NCBI GenBank assembly: GCA_002633005.1
Contig: NMRA01000396.1
Coordinates: 117,199-181,198 of the forward strand
From: Phoronis australis
Taxonomy: Eukaryota > Phoronida > Phoronidae
Length of the DNA: 64,000 nucleotides
Direction of reading: 5' to 3'
Part shown: piece by piece, positions 46,990 through 58,270 of the stretch
Position numbering within the stretch: position 1 is the first letter of the stretch
Layout of the letters: each line of letters opens with the position of its first letter
Position numbers and translations under genes: made by a program
The notes under the pieces: generated by a model
What the model was told of the DNA's origin: nothing
The model's input: the letters and a program-made list of their open reading frames with translations, nothing else
Databases searched by the model: none

Positions 46990-47480
46990 AGTAACTCACT
47001 ATTTTTTACTCTGCGCACGCCACGGGACATGATGTCATACATCTGAAAAGATATTCCTGACCAAGCGTTACTTCAATCTCGTATCTGCAGTCCGAACCGC
47101 CTAATTTTTAGACGAAAGCGACGGTAAATGCTGGTGGTACTGATATTTTAATTATACTAATTTTATTCGCAAAATATCCGTCATTCGGAACTCCTGCTTA
47201 GCTGAAATTTTTTACTGATGTTACTTACAACAATGTCCTTCACGTGTTGAGTAAAACTCATTTACTGGTTGAACCTATCGTATTTTCACAGCAGCATGTG
47301 CTCAAAGACATCGCTTACAGAAGATATCATGTTTGCAAGCTGTTGATTTCTAATGCGATATTTTGTCAGTATCCAGCAAACGACCGTGCGCACAGGTGAA
47401 ACTGGTGTATTTGGTATCCGAGCACCGTCATCCAATGGTCAACTTCATCAGTCTCGGAAACACTTTCTGGAGTACTTGCA
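46990..47480. repeat. Module G 5' flank relic (extra copy)
   Basis: ATATCCGTCATTCGGAACTC then CTGCTTAGCTGAAATTTTTT and CTGCAGTCCGAACCGCCTAATTTTTAGACGAAA closely match 55275-55410. It follows directly on the end of module M-C. No receptor exons remain. Confidence 0.6.
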
Positions 47481-48700
47481 GATGCTATTGGTAAGAATTG
47501 CTGAACACTTTCAGGTGATCTGATTAATTTACATAGATTATAAGGTCACTATCTCCACAACCATTTTCCGTAAGCCTTTGACAGAAAATTATTTTACCCC
47601 ATCGGTAATGTAATTACCCCAAACACTCACAGAAGACGAGAGGAATAACTGTGCCCTCATGAATTAAAGCGTCCCAAAATAGATGTTTTCAGTTATGGGG
47701 GTCTTAAAGGGTGAACAGTAATGATTGTTTGGATTGCTGCCAAGTAACTTTATCAGTAGATGTTGATCAGTTGGCAGCATTTAGATGTATTTACTGGCGG
47801 GTAGTGATTTCGCAAGTTACAAAGAATTAGACAGCCAGCGTGACAGGTATTTAGATAACGCCTAGACCACAAATGAAACAGATAATAAGTTACGCCTTAC
47901 ATTATCGGCAGGTTTTGGGTGTTTGAGGCCGTACAAATTTCATCCTTCCATATCGGCTTCTTCCTCGGCGAGTGAGGGCTATGGACAGAGGTGAGTTTTC
48001 TAAGCGGTAATTGTATTAGTTTATTCAATCACAATTAAATTTTCAAACCACTTTGGAGTTGAGTATTATATATATTTGTATATATTACCCTAAAAGTCAA
48101 AGACCAGTCGCGAATGACTACCATAATGATGTCTTTAATTGTCGAGTGGTTTGGCAAGAAGGGTCATATCTAATAACTGAAGTTGTAACTGGATTTTTTA
48201 TTTCCGGTAAATGATATTTGAGTCTGTCATGGCTATTTCAAAACTATGAGCTCTTTGTAAAGGCGTGATTCGTCTAGTTTTTGTCCAGTGCCCAACTTGA
48301 GCCTTTGTACCGCCTGGGGGTGTGACCTCAAACTATTGTCCGGGCATCTACATTCCATTTTATACAAATGGTCATTGACGTATATGTGGATAACTTGCCG
48401 GTGATAACGGGATCTGATGAGTGCATGGAAAGAGTAAAGTAAGTTAATAGATGAATTAAACCTAATTCGAAAACTGAACTTTATGAATAGCAAATTGTAA
48501 TTGTTAACTTCAAAGCCATACATAAAATTGTACCATACGTTAACGAAGTCAATCCTGTTGCAAAGATCCAGTGTTTCGAAAATCAATTAATCAATTTTAA
48601 CTAGTTTTGGACCTTCCGCGCATTTAGCAAGTTCCCATTTCCAATGACAGGTTTGATTTTTACGTCTAATGTTCTGAAAATACACAAAGTTAATGTAAAA
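47481..48700. other. No gene recognised
   Basis: No supported coding region. A potential short first exon (GGCTATGGACAGAG/GTGAGT near 47980) is visible, but nothing downstream supports it. Confidence 0.45.
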
Positions 48701-48717
48701 AACCTGTCTCCCACTCA

Positions 48718-48822
48718 ATGGCTTTCAAATTTGAAGGACGCTGTACATTGTATTTGATTGCTTGTCTAGCTGCGGTCTGTGCTAATCTTATAATGTATAG
48801 GCCCTTATTGGTTCCTGTCTGA
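48718..48822 (+). CDS. Signal-peptide-like short ORF, duplicate of 14607
   Basis: Thirty-four codons, MAFKFEGRCTLYLIACLAAV then CANLIMYR, with a good hydrophobic core and a CAN cleavage context. The hydrophobic part is conserved with 14607-14738. A possible donor GT follows ATAAT. The ORF at 48881-49120 just downstream ends KYKDMKDKKCKPF and could belong to the same transcript, but this is not shown. Unknown function. Confidence 0.3.
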   Translation: MAFKFEGRCTLYLIACLAAVCANLIMYRPLLVPV

Positions 48823-48839
48823 GTGAATGGAGAATTCTA

Positions 48840-50200
48840 TGAGACGTTAAACTCGAAACAGAACGTGAGGATGGCATTCTTTGCTTACTACATATTTCCG
48901 CGTTCCTTGTGTCACACGGATGGCAAAATCGTGGAGACAGCTGACCTCGCAGAAGTGCAGAGATTTAATTAAAAGTTTACCATGGACGGTCGTTAATTTA
49001 TCAGTGAAGCTTTGTAACGGTTTTAGAAAATTTAGCCGTCCAGGAAGTGAGGTAGATTTTTATTGGTGTAAAGAACCTAAATACAAAGACATGAAAGACA
49101 AAAAATGTAAACCTTTCTAACTCTTAACAAACACAAAAACTCACACACACCCACAACCCCCATCATATCCACCCACTTTTAGTAGGATGTTATCAGGAAA
49201 ACGATATGATGAAACAGCGATGGTGTAGTTTAATTCATTACTGACTATTTTCAGAATACCCACAGTAATCAAGTGGTATTAGGTGACGCACACAGAATTT
49301 ACTCATGTTTCGAGTGGAAATTTTTAATATTTCACAAAAAAATGCAAGGAATGGTTTGATTAAAAATCTTAGCAAACAGGAATAACTCACTGTTTGTGGC
49401 TGACACACGAATGTTTGTCCTGAATTAGTTTGCCCAAAATCAAATGGTATCAGGAAAAGGACAGCTTTTATTTTTTTAACGGGGACATAGATTTCTTTCA
49501 AAGACCAATGTCATCCCCGTCGGAGCTTTGAACCCCTCAACGGTAAGTTATTCAGTTTTTATCACTATTTCCTCCCAGTCGTCACATACACCAAATACTT
49601 CGCCTCCTTCCATTTTGCAAACTGGAGCCAGTTTTCCCCCTCTTTGACGACTATTTAACTCCGTTTTGGTCAACTTGTTGACTTCTTCCGGTTACGACAG
49701 TGTCGTACGTAACAAACTATTCAACAAATCGGAATCACAAAATTATCCTGCAATTAACAAAGCACTTTAGATGTGCTTTTCATCTATGATAAACATGGAT
49801 GGATAACAATGTACATAACAGGCAGATATTACCATAACAAAGAAAAACACTGACATGTTCGTATCTCATGGACGTAAAATGCATGCAAACCTCGTGTCTC
49901 AATGTTTATCCTCATCCAATAAGAGCACGTCCACTAACTCGAAGTCAACTTCCAAAAGCCCCAAATCCAACAGATTTATGGTAATAGTGTTGGATACTGC
50001 GCCACCACCACTTAAAAAGTGCAGCATATCAAACAAGTTCGTGTCCAACGTGTAGCCAAAGCTCTCTAGCAATATAAGAACGGACACTGTAACTTCGGCA
50101 GGCATTTTTGCAGGAAAAATTCATTAATTAAAATCCGCAGGCTTATACAACGCACGCAAAAGTACTTGCTCCATAGTGGAAACTAGCCATGGACTTGTTT
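48840..50200. repeat. Module G 3' flank, copy 4
   Basis: Collinear with 18340-19541 as described there. The 48881-49120 ORF lies in it; its counterpart in the other copy has stops, which argues against conserved coding. Confidence 0.6.
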
Positions 50201-50206
50201 ACTCAA

Positions 50207-50871
50207 TTACATCCTTTGATTACATCTTGGTTGATTCAAAATAAACTCATTGCAGTTGGTAGAAACACTACTCTTAGTCATAGCGCTTTTGCGGCCGTCG
50301 ATGGAGAATGAAGAACGATTAGAATTCCTTTTCCTCGTAAATAACTTCAGATATTTAAAAATATAGCTTCCCTGCACATATAAGCAACGAAAGGGAAAAA
50401 TCCTAGCGCGGAGTTGAAAATGATGAACAGATACCATAACACGTGACCTCCGGTAAGTGCTGCGAGTATCCAAAATCAGTTATCAGAAACATGCGATTAT
50501 TTTCACGGTGGATCTTGATGCTCCTTCTGACTTGGCGCTTGGATCTAATAAGCTGGAGAACAGCGAACATAATGAATGTTACATTAAATGCATATGATAG
50601 TCGCTAACGGCAATGCAAAACCACACACAGTAGCTTCGTGACCGGAAAATCAACACTTTCTCTCATATGCGTATTGGAAAGGTACACCGGAGGAAAACTC
50701 CAAAATAATGCGCGTGACAACTATAAATAAGGGACCCAGTACTGAATACATCACACACCTATAGACAGCGTGTGGAGGAGGCGACTGCGCGGCGAGCAAA
50801 CTACATGTAGTAGCAAGAAAAATATCATTAATTAAAATCCGCTTGTTTATGCGGCGCACGCAAAAGTACAT
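50207..50871 (-). pseudogene. SMB-7TM receptor C-terminal pseudogene
   Basis: The minus strand carries MYSVLGPLFIVVTRIILEFS then GVPFQYAYERKC (helix 4 to ECL2) in one frame (50871-50650). The tail FKYLKLFTRKRNSNRSSFSI then DGRKSAMTKSSVSTN is in another (50473-50207). The part between (helices 5-7) is shortened and frameshifted. The tail is closer to the 19542 receptor (FTRKTNSNLSSFSTDGRESA) than to its immediate neighbour at 50923. Ectodomain and helices 1-3 are absent. It is a relic of a second receptor copy in this locus. Confidence 0.8.
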
Positions 50872-50922
50872 GCTCCCTAGTGGAATATAATCATGAACTC
50901 ATATTTTCAAAGAAACCTTGGA

Positions 50923-53090
50923 TTACATCTTGGTTGTTTCAGAATCATTTAACTCAATGGAGTTGGTGGAAATATTACTCAAGACCACTGTGCTTTCCCG
51001 ACTGTCGGTGGAGAATGAAGAACTATTCAAATTCATACTCCTCATAAATAACTTCCGATACTTCATTAATATCTTTTCTCGGCAGATATAAGCAAGGAAT
51101 ATGAAAAGCCCTTGCAGGGAGTTGAAGATGATAAATAGATACCATAAGACGTGGCTTCCGGTAAGAGCACCTAAGTAGCCAAAGATCCAGGTGCTTCCCA
51201 TAACAGTGGAAAGTTTAACAGTTATCAGAAACACGCGATTATTCTCCCGCTTGTTCTTGATATTTCTTCTGACTTGACGCTTTGCTCTTATGAATTGGAT
51301 AATAGTGAACACAATGAATAGTACATTAGTAAATATGATAATCGCTAATGGCAGTGCAAAACCATAAAGAATTCCTTCGTGTCCGGAAATCCAGCACCTT
51401 TCCTCATCTGCGTATTGGAAAGGTACATCAGTAGCAAACTCCAAAATAATGCACGTGAGAACTATCAATAAAGGACCCAGTAGTGAATACATCACATACT
51501 TATAAATTGCATAAGGAGATGGCTTCTTTATCTCCATGATTTTGTAAAACGTTTTAAAAACAGAAAAACACATACTGTTCATCCAAAAGAAAGCGCACAA
51601 CCACAAGAAATGTTCAACAATTGCGACTGTCTTACATAACATTTGAATTTCTGTGCGATCCATTATAAGTTGCGCCATAAAAAGTGTTATAGCGAGGTTC
51701 ATCATAATTTGACCAGGCAGCGTTCGAAGATCCCTGAATAGTGTATACGTCAGCACAAATATCGCAAGGCAGCACAAACTGATCACGTTTCCGGCAATCG
51801 TCAGATTGTTTTGAGTTTTGTTATATTTAAAAAACCGAAGACCAGTTCCATTCGAGAACGGATTGCACACATACAGTAAGTTACCTTGAATAAAGTAGTC
51901 TCCTGGCGGAAACGACAATCCATAATTTACATATGCAATGTCGTCTTCCACTTTATACTCATCCTGTGTGTATGTGACCATTAGACAATTAATATCAAAA
52001 GGATAGCTGATGTTCTTAGTTTCATTCCAAAACGTTTTGTCACTATTAGTAATCAAAGTGTCATAACCACACGAACCATTAAGCATTAGATATTTTCCTG
52101 TTGGGCAAACAAATGGCCGACATTTCTTTGCTTGCTTGTCATAGATTCTGTTTTCTGTACATTTCACTAATGGCATTAGTGGCAGTAATTTTTTAGGAGT
52201 ATCTTCGCCGCTCAGTCCTGTGAAGTCTAACAGATCAGCAAAACTAGAGTACGCATTCGTCAAGGAGGAGGGTGGACGAGGATCGAAACAAAATAACATC
52301 GGCCAGCCCCCAGCTGGACATCCGCCGAATTGTAACTTAACGTTATCAACACTAGTGTGGGAAAAGTAGTCTGAGAAGTACATATATGATAAGCATTCAG
52401 CCCCGTTAGCCGGACAGAACTCCGTACAATCTGCCCTCATGGGTTCAACGTGTGCATTGCAGTGGTGTGCGAGTGGTGGCGCCCTTAATAACATGTCAAA
52501 ATCCCTCGATATGTACAACGCTTGTAGTTTTGCCATGCCGGTAAGATTTTGGACAGTGCGATCAAAGAGCGACTTTTGCTCATCGGACGTCATAGGAAGA
52601 AGTTCGCTTTTTGGCTTGAACGTTGCATTCCAAAATGTTCCCTTTTGTAAAATCTGCAATATGTTCACACTATGGCAAAGTGCGCAATAAATGTTTCGGA
52701 AGCTGTAGTATCTTCCATCTCTCAAGAATCCGTTCACAGGCAAACCCTGGAGTATGTCGTCGCTGGTTTCGGAGTGGCAATTGCTAGTAATGTTACGGTT
52801 GGTAAAATCACTAGGACAACGCGAAATGACGATACTACCGAGAGGTGTAATGGAATAATCCAACTCCAGGCACTCTGAGTAAGGTTTGATTGATGTGAAG
52901 TTCGTTACACTTGGTTTGTAATCATGACAACAATCACCGAAATCGCTACAAATCTGATCACAATAACACACCTGTCTCTGAATGGATGCGTTATGTTGCA
53001 CTGAAGGTGAAGAGCACGAAATTCCACAAGCTTGATGCAGTGATGGCTTAGACGTATGAGAATCACAAGAAAATCCACATCTCTGGAACA
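50923..53090 (-). CDS. SMB-domain seven-transmembrane receptor, second intact copy, main exon
   Basis: 722 codons, open throughout, the same architecture as 19542-21703: SMB module (GISCSSPSVQH...VCYCDQICSDFGDCCHDY), Cys-rich ectodomain with CPAGGWPMLFCFDPRP, and seven helices from LTIAGNVISLCCLAIFVLTY to LFIIFNSLQGLFIFLAYICR. RCWISGHEGILYGFALPL (ECL2 to helix 5) is kept. A few residues are missing in helix 2-loop 1 (AQLIMDRTEI against AQLIMLAAIDRTEI). The tail ends NDSETTKM as in the paralogue. The acceptor CTGTTTTCAG/TG lies at 53090, and the GTG at 53091 is not a true start. Exon 1 is 55993-56059, 2.90 kb upstream. This is the best complete gene in the window. Ligand and G-protein partner unknown. 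Confidence 0.88.
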
Positions 53091-55992
53091 CTGAAAACAG
53101 CTCAAGTTATTCGATATCTAGTAACTTCATGTAAAATACACATGTTGATTCTCACCTCGAAATATATGGGGTTAAATTGGTGGCTAGCTTTTGAACCAAT
53201 GAGAATAATGCAGAAAAAAGTTGATGCTCACATGCACGTAAGTCTATCGAACGCGCATTTGCGCATGCACGAGTGCTAATCTACACCAGGATTGCGTTCC
53301 CAATCTATGCAAGACACTCATGAGTAAATAAGATCCAGCAAGACTTTGTTAGTTAAAAGTATGTATCCTCGGGATGTTATTTACGTACACCATCAATATG
53401 GCCGTCACTGTAGTGGTAAAATGGCAGGGATGAAATGTTGAAGCATGAGAAAGATTTTCCGCTTACGTTCCATTAACATTAGATTCTCGTTCCAAAGTGT
53501 CTCGCAAGTGTCTTGCGTTTACGGTTTCACCTGGTTTGCATGCGCACAAGGCCCGTCCGAGCTTATCGAGGTTCAAGTCCCGAAACAATTAGGTCGTCCT
53601 GCACATGGTTATAATAAGTCGTCTACAGCAATCTACGCTGCGAGTCTAGCAGCCTTATATCCAGCAGCCTCAATAAGGCCATAGGGACACTGAACAGGAT
53701 ATCAAATTGTGAGGAGGTTTATTTACGGTTAAATGTTCGTAAGACTTCATCCTCGTGATATCTTTACATTTAGCTATTAAAATTGTACAAAACAATTTCG
53801 CAAAATATTATGTTTTTGAAAAATCATTAAAAAAACCAACGGACTTTGATTTTTAACTTCATATCAGTTTGCCGTTAATTATGTCACGTGGAAATGGTTT
53901 AGTAAACTTATCTCAACAAAATAGCTGTATGGATAACATGCCGATTTTCATTGGATATGAACACTGTCTATAAAATGTTATGCAAGTTTTCTAAAATATT
54001 GTTTTGGTGTCGTTTTAAGCAGCTTATAGATTTTTTTCATGAAAAAATGGAAGTTCTCATACAAAATTGAAAAAATTTAAAACCTTTTCAGAGAACGTTT
54101 TGGAAAACTTTAAACTACGAAGCATAGTATGTGAAATTTACATATACAAACCGTGAGCCACCTCTGAGATATGACGCTCAGAAGGTAGCCAAATCGCCAT
54201 TTTCGAATAGATCACAAATTGACACAGTGTAAGTGAACCCTGATTTTGTGAATTCAACCAATCATCGTTCTGTCCCGTACTAATGCAATATTGACGTCTC
54301 ACTTGAGTGAAAAACATGTTCTCACCATCTCATAAGGTCAATCCCGTAGTTCTATTTGATTTGGCGTGACACTCGTCAAAACATTTAGACAAGTTTGTCG
54401 GATTAGCAGACATTATGAGGAGTATCCAATTTGTTTCAAATTTTGAGGCTAACAGGGTGTCATTGAGTTTAGAGAGCTAGATGAGTAAGTCGTTTTCTGT
54501 ATATTTACGTGTAACTAGGCCAAAAGCCTGAACACCAATTACCATGGAATCTACGTTAAATGGAATTATATATAATCACATATCTGCACCTGCTGCACAC
54601 TGTAATTATGTGCAAGTTGGATTCCAGATTTTTGCCAAAAGGAGCCCCTAGAGGAATTACTCAACGTAAATGCTAAGACTCTTAATCGTTTCCTATCACA
54701 AAAAAGTTTTGACTTGGCTCACATGTTGATCATGGAGACGATTACAACCTTTTGGCAGAGCTGACAGGCTCATTATTGACATATATCAATCCTTAGTCGT
54801 GGCGTGTCATTTTATACGCCGAGCATGATATCAACCAATAATGAATTGTTAGTTCTTAGCAAGCTTATAATTAAATTATCATCTGAGCAAGGAACATGTT
54901 AAATCCAATGTATAACAGCAAATGGTCTAAGTGAAAAGTCGAAAACAGTGACTACGATGTCTTAGGAACATCTAGCAGTCTCAATTTATCCCTTGGAGGT
55001 GTTTCATAACCGCGCAAACATGTGCATACTTCAATAATCAGCAGAACGTCAAGAGTCTCTCCAAAATTGAGACTGTGTTGAATGAACCGAAATACCCATT
55101 GTAGCCATTGCACAGTGGTAGAACAGTACAGTGGAGTTGAGATACGATACCTTCGCACGCTTGCTCTTCAGAGCTATTACATCTCGTGGGCCTGCCATCT
55201 GTGGTTGGTGACGTTGATCCGGTAAATGTTTGTGCATCTGAAAAGATATTTATGAACAAGCGTGACCTCTTCTCGTAACTGCAGTCCAAACCGCCTATTT
55301 TTTAGACGAAACAACAGTAAAAGCTGAAGTTGCTGATATTTTAATAATGTTTATTTGCAAAAAAATATCCGTCATTCGGAACTCCTGCTTACCTGTAAAA
55401 TTTCACTGATGAGACTTACAAGTATGACTTTCCCACGTTTTGAGTAGAACTAATTTCGCTGTGTGAATCTTTGGTATTTTTTCAGCAGCATGGGCTCAAA
55501 GAAATCGCGTACAGAATATATCATGTTGTCTAGCTGGTGATTTCTTATGGCTTACATTATGTGAATGATGTAGCTGTTCAATTCCGTGGGACATGAAACG
55601 ACCGTGCACAAACGTGAAATTGGTGTATTTGGTATTCAAGAACCGTCATTCAATCGTAAAATTAACCCAACATCGTGAAAAAGAAAAAGATATTAGCCTT
55701 GATGGAGGGGGCAACAAACACTTATTGTGATCCGTGGCACTCGAATACATGACGTTGAGAATAGTATAAGTCGATGATTTTACGTGACGTGACCTTGCAC
55801 ACTCGTCGTTGGTATATCAATTATTATACCAGTGTGTACTTGATTATGTCATTGATTGATGTAATAAAGTTTAATGTTGATCTGACGATTAGGGACAATA
55901 TTTTCAGCTGTGATAATTGCTTTAGCATGCTATTTGGTTGTTTCTACAATGTTCTGTCACTATCGGTCCTAAACATGCTACAAGAAACTTAC
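53091..55992 (-). other. Intron of the second receptor gene
   Basis: Bounded by a GTAAGT donor (minus strand, next to 55993) and a TTTTCAG acceptor (next to 53090), 2.90 kb. It contains a SINE-like segment (55101-55215) and sequence shared with 36930-37600 and 46990-47480. ORFs inside (such as 53445-53684) are unsupported. Confidence 0.7.
55101..55215 (+). repeat. tRNA-derived SINE-like element
   Basis: Head ATTGCACAGTGGTAGAACAG (A-box-like), then GAGTTGAGATACGATACC (B-box-like), then a body with a block at 55175-55207 identical to 26332-26364. Confidence 0.5.
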
Positions 55993-56059
55993 CAATAACA
56001 CCGAATACGCAGATTGACAACACTGTTGAAAACAGCACATTTTCCATGGCACTTGGCAT
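55993..56059 (-). CDS. Signal-peptide exon (exon 1) of the second SMB-7TM receptor
   Basis: ATG at 56059-56057, reading MPSAMENVLFSTVLSICVFG then VI and a single G before the GTAAGT donor. The length (67 bp), phase and MPSAM start are identical in form to 27035-27101. Joining to the acceptor at 53090 gives an uninterrupted frame through VFQRCGFSC. The N-terminus is hydrophobic, as expected for secretion. The 5' untranslated region and promoter are not identifiable. Confidence 0.82.
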
Positions 56060-57940
56060 ACCGAAGGCAATGCTTTAGCTAGACGCTCGGCGTGTGTTCT
56101 TACCTAAAAAGTACACAGTGTTTTAATTTCTGTTTGACTTTATCAACTCGTTGGTCCTTGGTCTAATATACGGACTCTAACTCCAGGCTACATTTACTTC
56201 TCAGTGCTACATGCACCCTGTACATTAGTACGAACGCAATAACAATGTGTGTGATTGTGTGTTCGAGTACGTAATGATTTTGGTAAACATCCAGGGAACG
56301 CAAAAACACGTAAAATGCATTTCAAACGAATCATGGCGAATTTACTACTTGGAGATACTCACTGTTGAACGAACTTCTAGAAATAACCATCATATTTACT
56401 ATTTTGAAATACAGACAAAATAAAAACTCTTTTATCTCAATCCAGTTTTCAAATTCTCCGCCCCTAATAATATGCGTATGCGCCTAAAGAAGTCGGAATG
56501 GCTGCGGCTTGAAGTCACTATTGTTTTGTTTGCATCAAAGTTGAGAGGTTACATTTTCATATGGGGAAAAGTTCTACGTTACGCCTTTATATAACAAATG
56601 GTACGGAGGCGTGCTTGAAAGCGTTGGCCAAAAACAAAGAATTGGCGAGCAGGCGGCGAATCGTTTTTTATAACTTTGAAACTAAAGGAAAATGTTTTGA
56701 CATCAACGGAAAAACGTAGTGAGCAGTTTAAATTGTGTGTGTGTCACAGATTTTAACTTTGAATAATGCAATTTGGTGCGTTTTCACGTCCTGTGCCACT
56801 TTAACAAGCACACAACCAAATACAGTTGTACCTGTTGCGTCTGTCGAATCTCTCACAAAGAAAACATCAGGGATTAAATTTACTCGTTTGTTTTCCATAA
56901 CAATTGCAGGTAAGATGAAAAATGAAACTGTGTATTAACCTTAATTACTGGCAAACTTTGCTTATTCATTTGATGTAACTTCTTAATCAGCTTATGAATG
57001 GAATCTACAGTATTTTGGATAAAATGTCCTAACAAAAGATAAATACAATGCTGCACTGAAAAATACATTTATTTAACAAAATTATATTTACAATTTATAT
57101 GCCCTGGGCTTACAATAAGAGAGAACATGTAGTACATTATCAAAATGGTCACTAAGCAAAGTTTTAAACTTCGTCAGAACGTGATACGCTACTCTTCAAA
57201 TTCACGTACAGCACAGTCGGGAGCTACGACAGCAAGCGCACTGCGATCCTCGTATTCAGTATACTAGTACGACAATTCTGCAGGAACACTTAACTTCAAA
57301 TCAAAGGAAATCGAACATGTTGAAAATAATTTTAAGTTCAAGTTCAGTTTCTTAACCAGCCCCTAAACCTTGGCAACCTGGATCAATTGTTTGTTCCTTT
57401 TACGACCAGTTTCTCCCGTGATGCCAGTAGAACACTCCATCATCAATTCGTGCAACTTCCTTACTATCTTCCTGTCTACGTTGAACCCGTGACTGCTCCT
57501 TCGCCTTTGTAGCGATACAGATTGCCCAACATCGCTAACTAGATCACAAGCAAGGTAGACCGCTTGCACTCTAAGCGCATAGCACGAAACAGTGATATCA
57601 ATCCCACAATTCATTAATTTTATATCTGTGATAGATGTATATTTTCTGTATGCTCTGTTATCGTCTTGTGTTCTACACAATCTTTACTGAATTTTTTGTC
57701 TTCAGTATTAGCTTATCCCGAATTTTGATCTCAGGTTTAAGTCACCGTTTATCACTATTATACATGTAAACAAGTCTTATTATACAATGATCTGCATTCT
57801 GATATATTCATTTTCTTTACTAGACTGAATCTTTTGACTGACAAGCACGCCTTTCACAATTCAGCTGACCATAATCCACTACATTCAACCATAACCTCAC
57901 ATCCATCTGTACATTAAAACGCTAATTTCAGACCCCGAAG
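56060..57940. other. Module G far 5' flank, no gene
   Basis: The segment at 57160-57400 matches 27940-28100 and 42475-42620. The 105-codon minus ORF (57680-57363) is not preserved in the other copies and has no recognised domain. No gene is supported. Confidence 0.5.
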
Positions 57941-57946
57941 TTGTGA

Positions 57947-58270
57947 GCAACTGCCGTTCAACTCCGTCGGACGAAAACTTCTCGAGAACGACCGCGAGGA
58001 CATCTGCCGCTGCCCGACCCCTCCTTTGCAATTGTTCCCGCGGCGGAGAAGCGCCGGGTTCTGTGGCCGCAAATCCGCGACCCGTTTATTTTTGCTGTGT
58101 CTAATCAGTCGATCAGGCGCACTCGCTACTTTCTCAAAGCCATGGACACAAACAAATCGGGGGTAATCTCCGCGGCCAGCGTTTATCGTTTACGCCGCGT
58201 GCTCAATATTCGGCGAGAGAATTCAAAGAAACTACTGCCAATGTTGAATAATTTCTTGAAATCCAAGTAA
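57947..58270 (+). CDS. Possible exon or pseudogene with an EF-hand-like motif, CpG-rich
   Basis: A 107-codon open frame with no early ATG, preceded by a splice-acceptor-like CTAATTTCAG (ending 57931) but with an in-frame TGA just after it (57944). It reads PDPSFAIVPAAEKRRVLWPQ, then IRRTRYFLKAMDTNKSGVIS, and ends KKLLPMLNNFLKSK. DTNKSGVISAAS resembles an EF-hand loop (D, N, S, G, I at positions 1, 3, 5, 6, 8), but position 12 is Ser rather than Glu. A second frame upstream (KLLENDREDICRC) also looks protein-like, suggesting a frameshift near 58005. CpG is much denser than around it. I do not recognise the family. Confidence 0.35.
   Translation, partial: ATAVQLRRTKTSRERPRGHLPLPDPSFAIVPAAEKRRVLWPQIRDPFIFAVSNQSIRRTRYFLKAMDTNKSGVISAASVYRLRRVLNIRRENSKKLLPMLNNFLKSK

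Noticed and set aside
53530-53605. Possible tRNA or SINE head (GAGGTTCAAGTCCCG)
   Set aside because: A B-box-like motif only; no cloverleaf could be built by eye.
57363-57680. 105-codon minus ORF upstream of the second receptor
   Set aside because: The homologous region at 28090-28240 has stops and a different frame. No domain was recognised.
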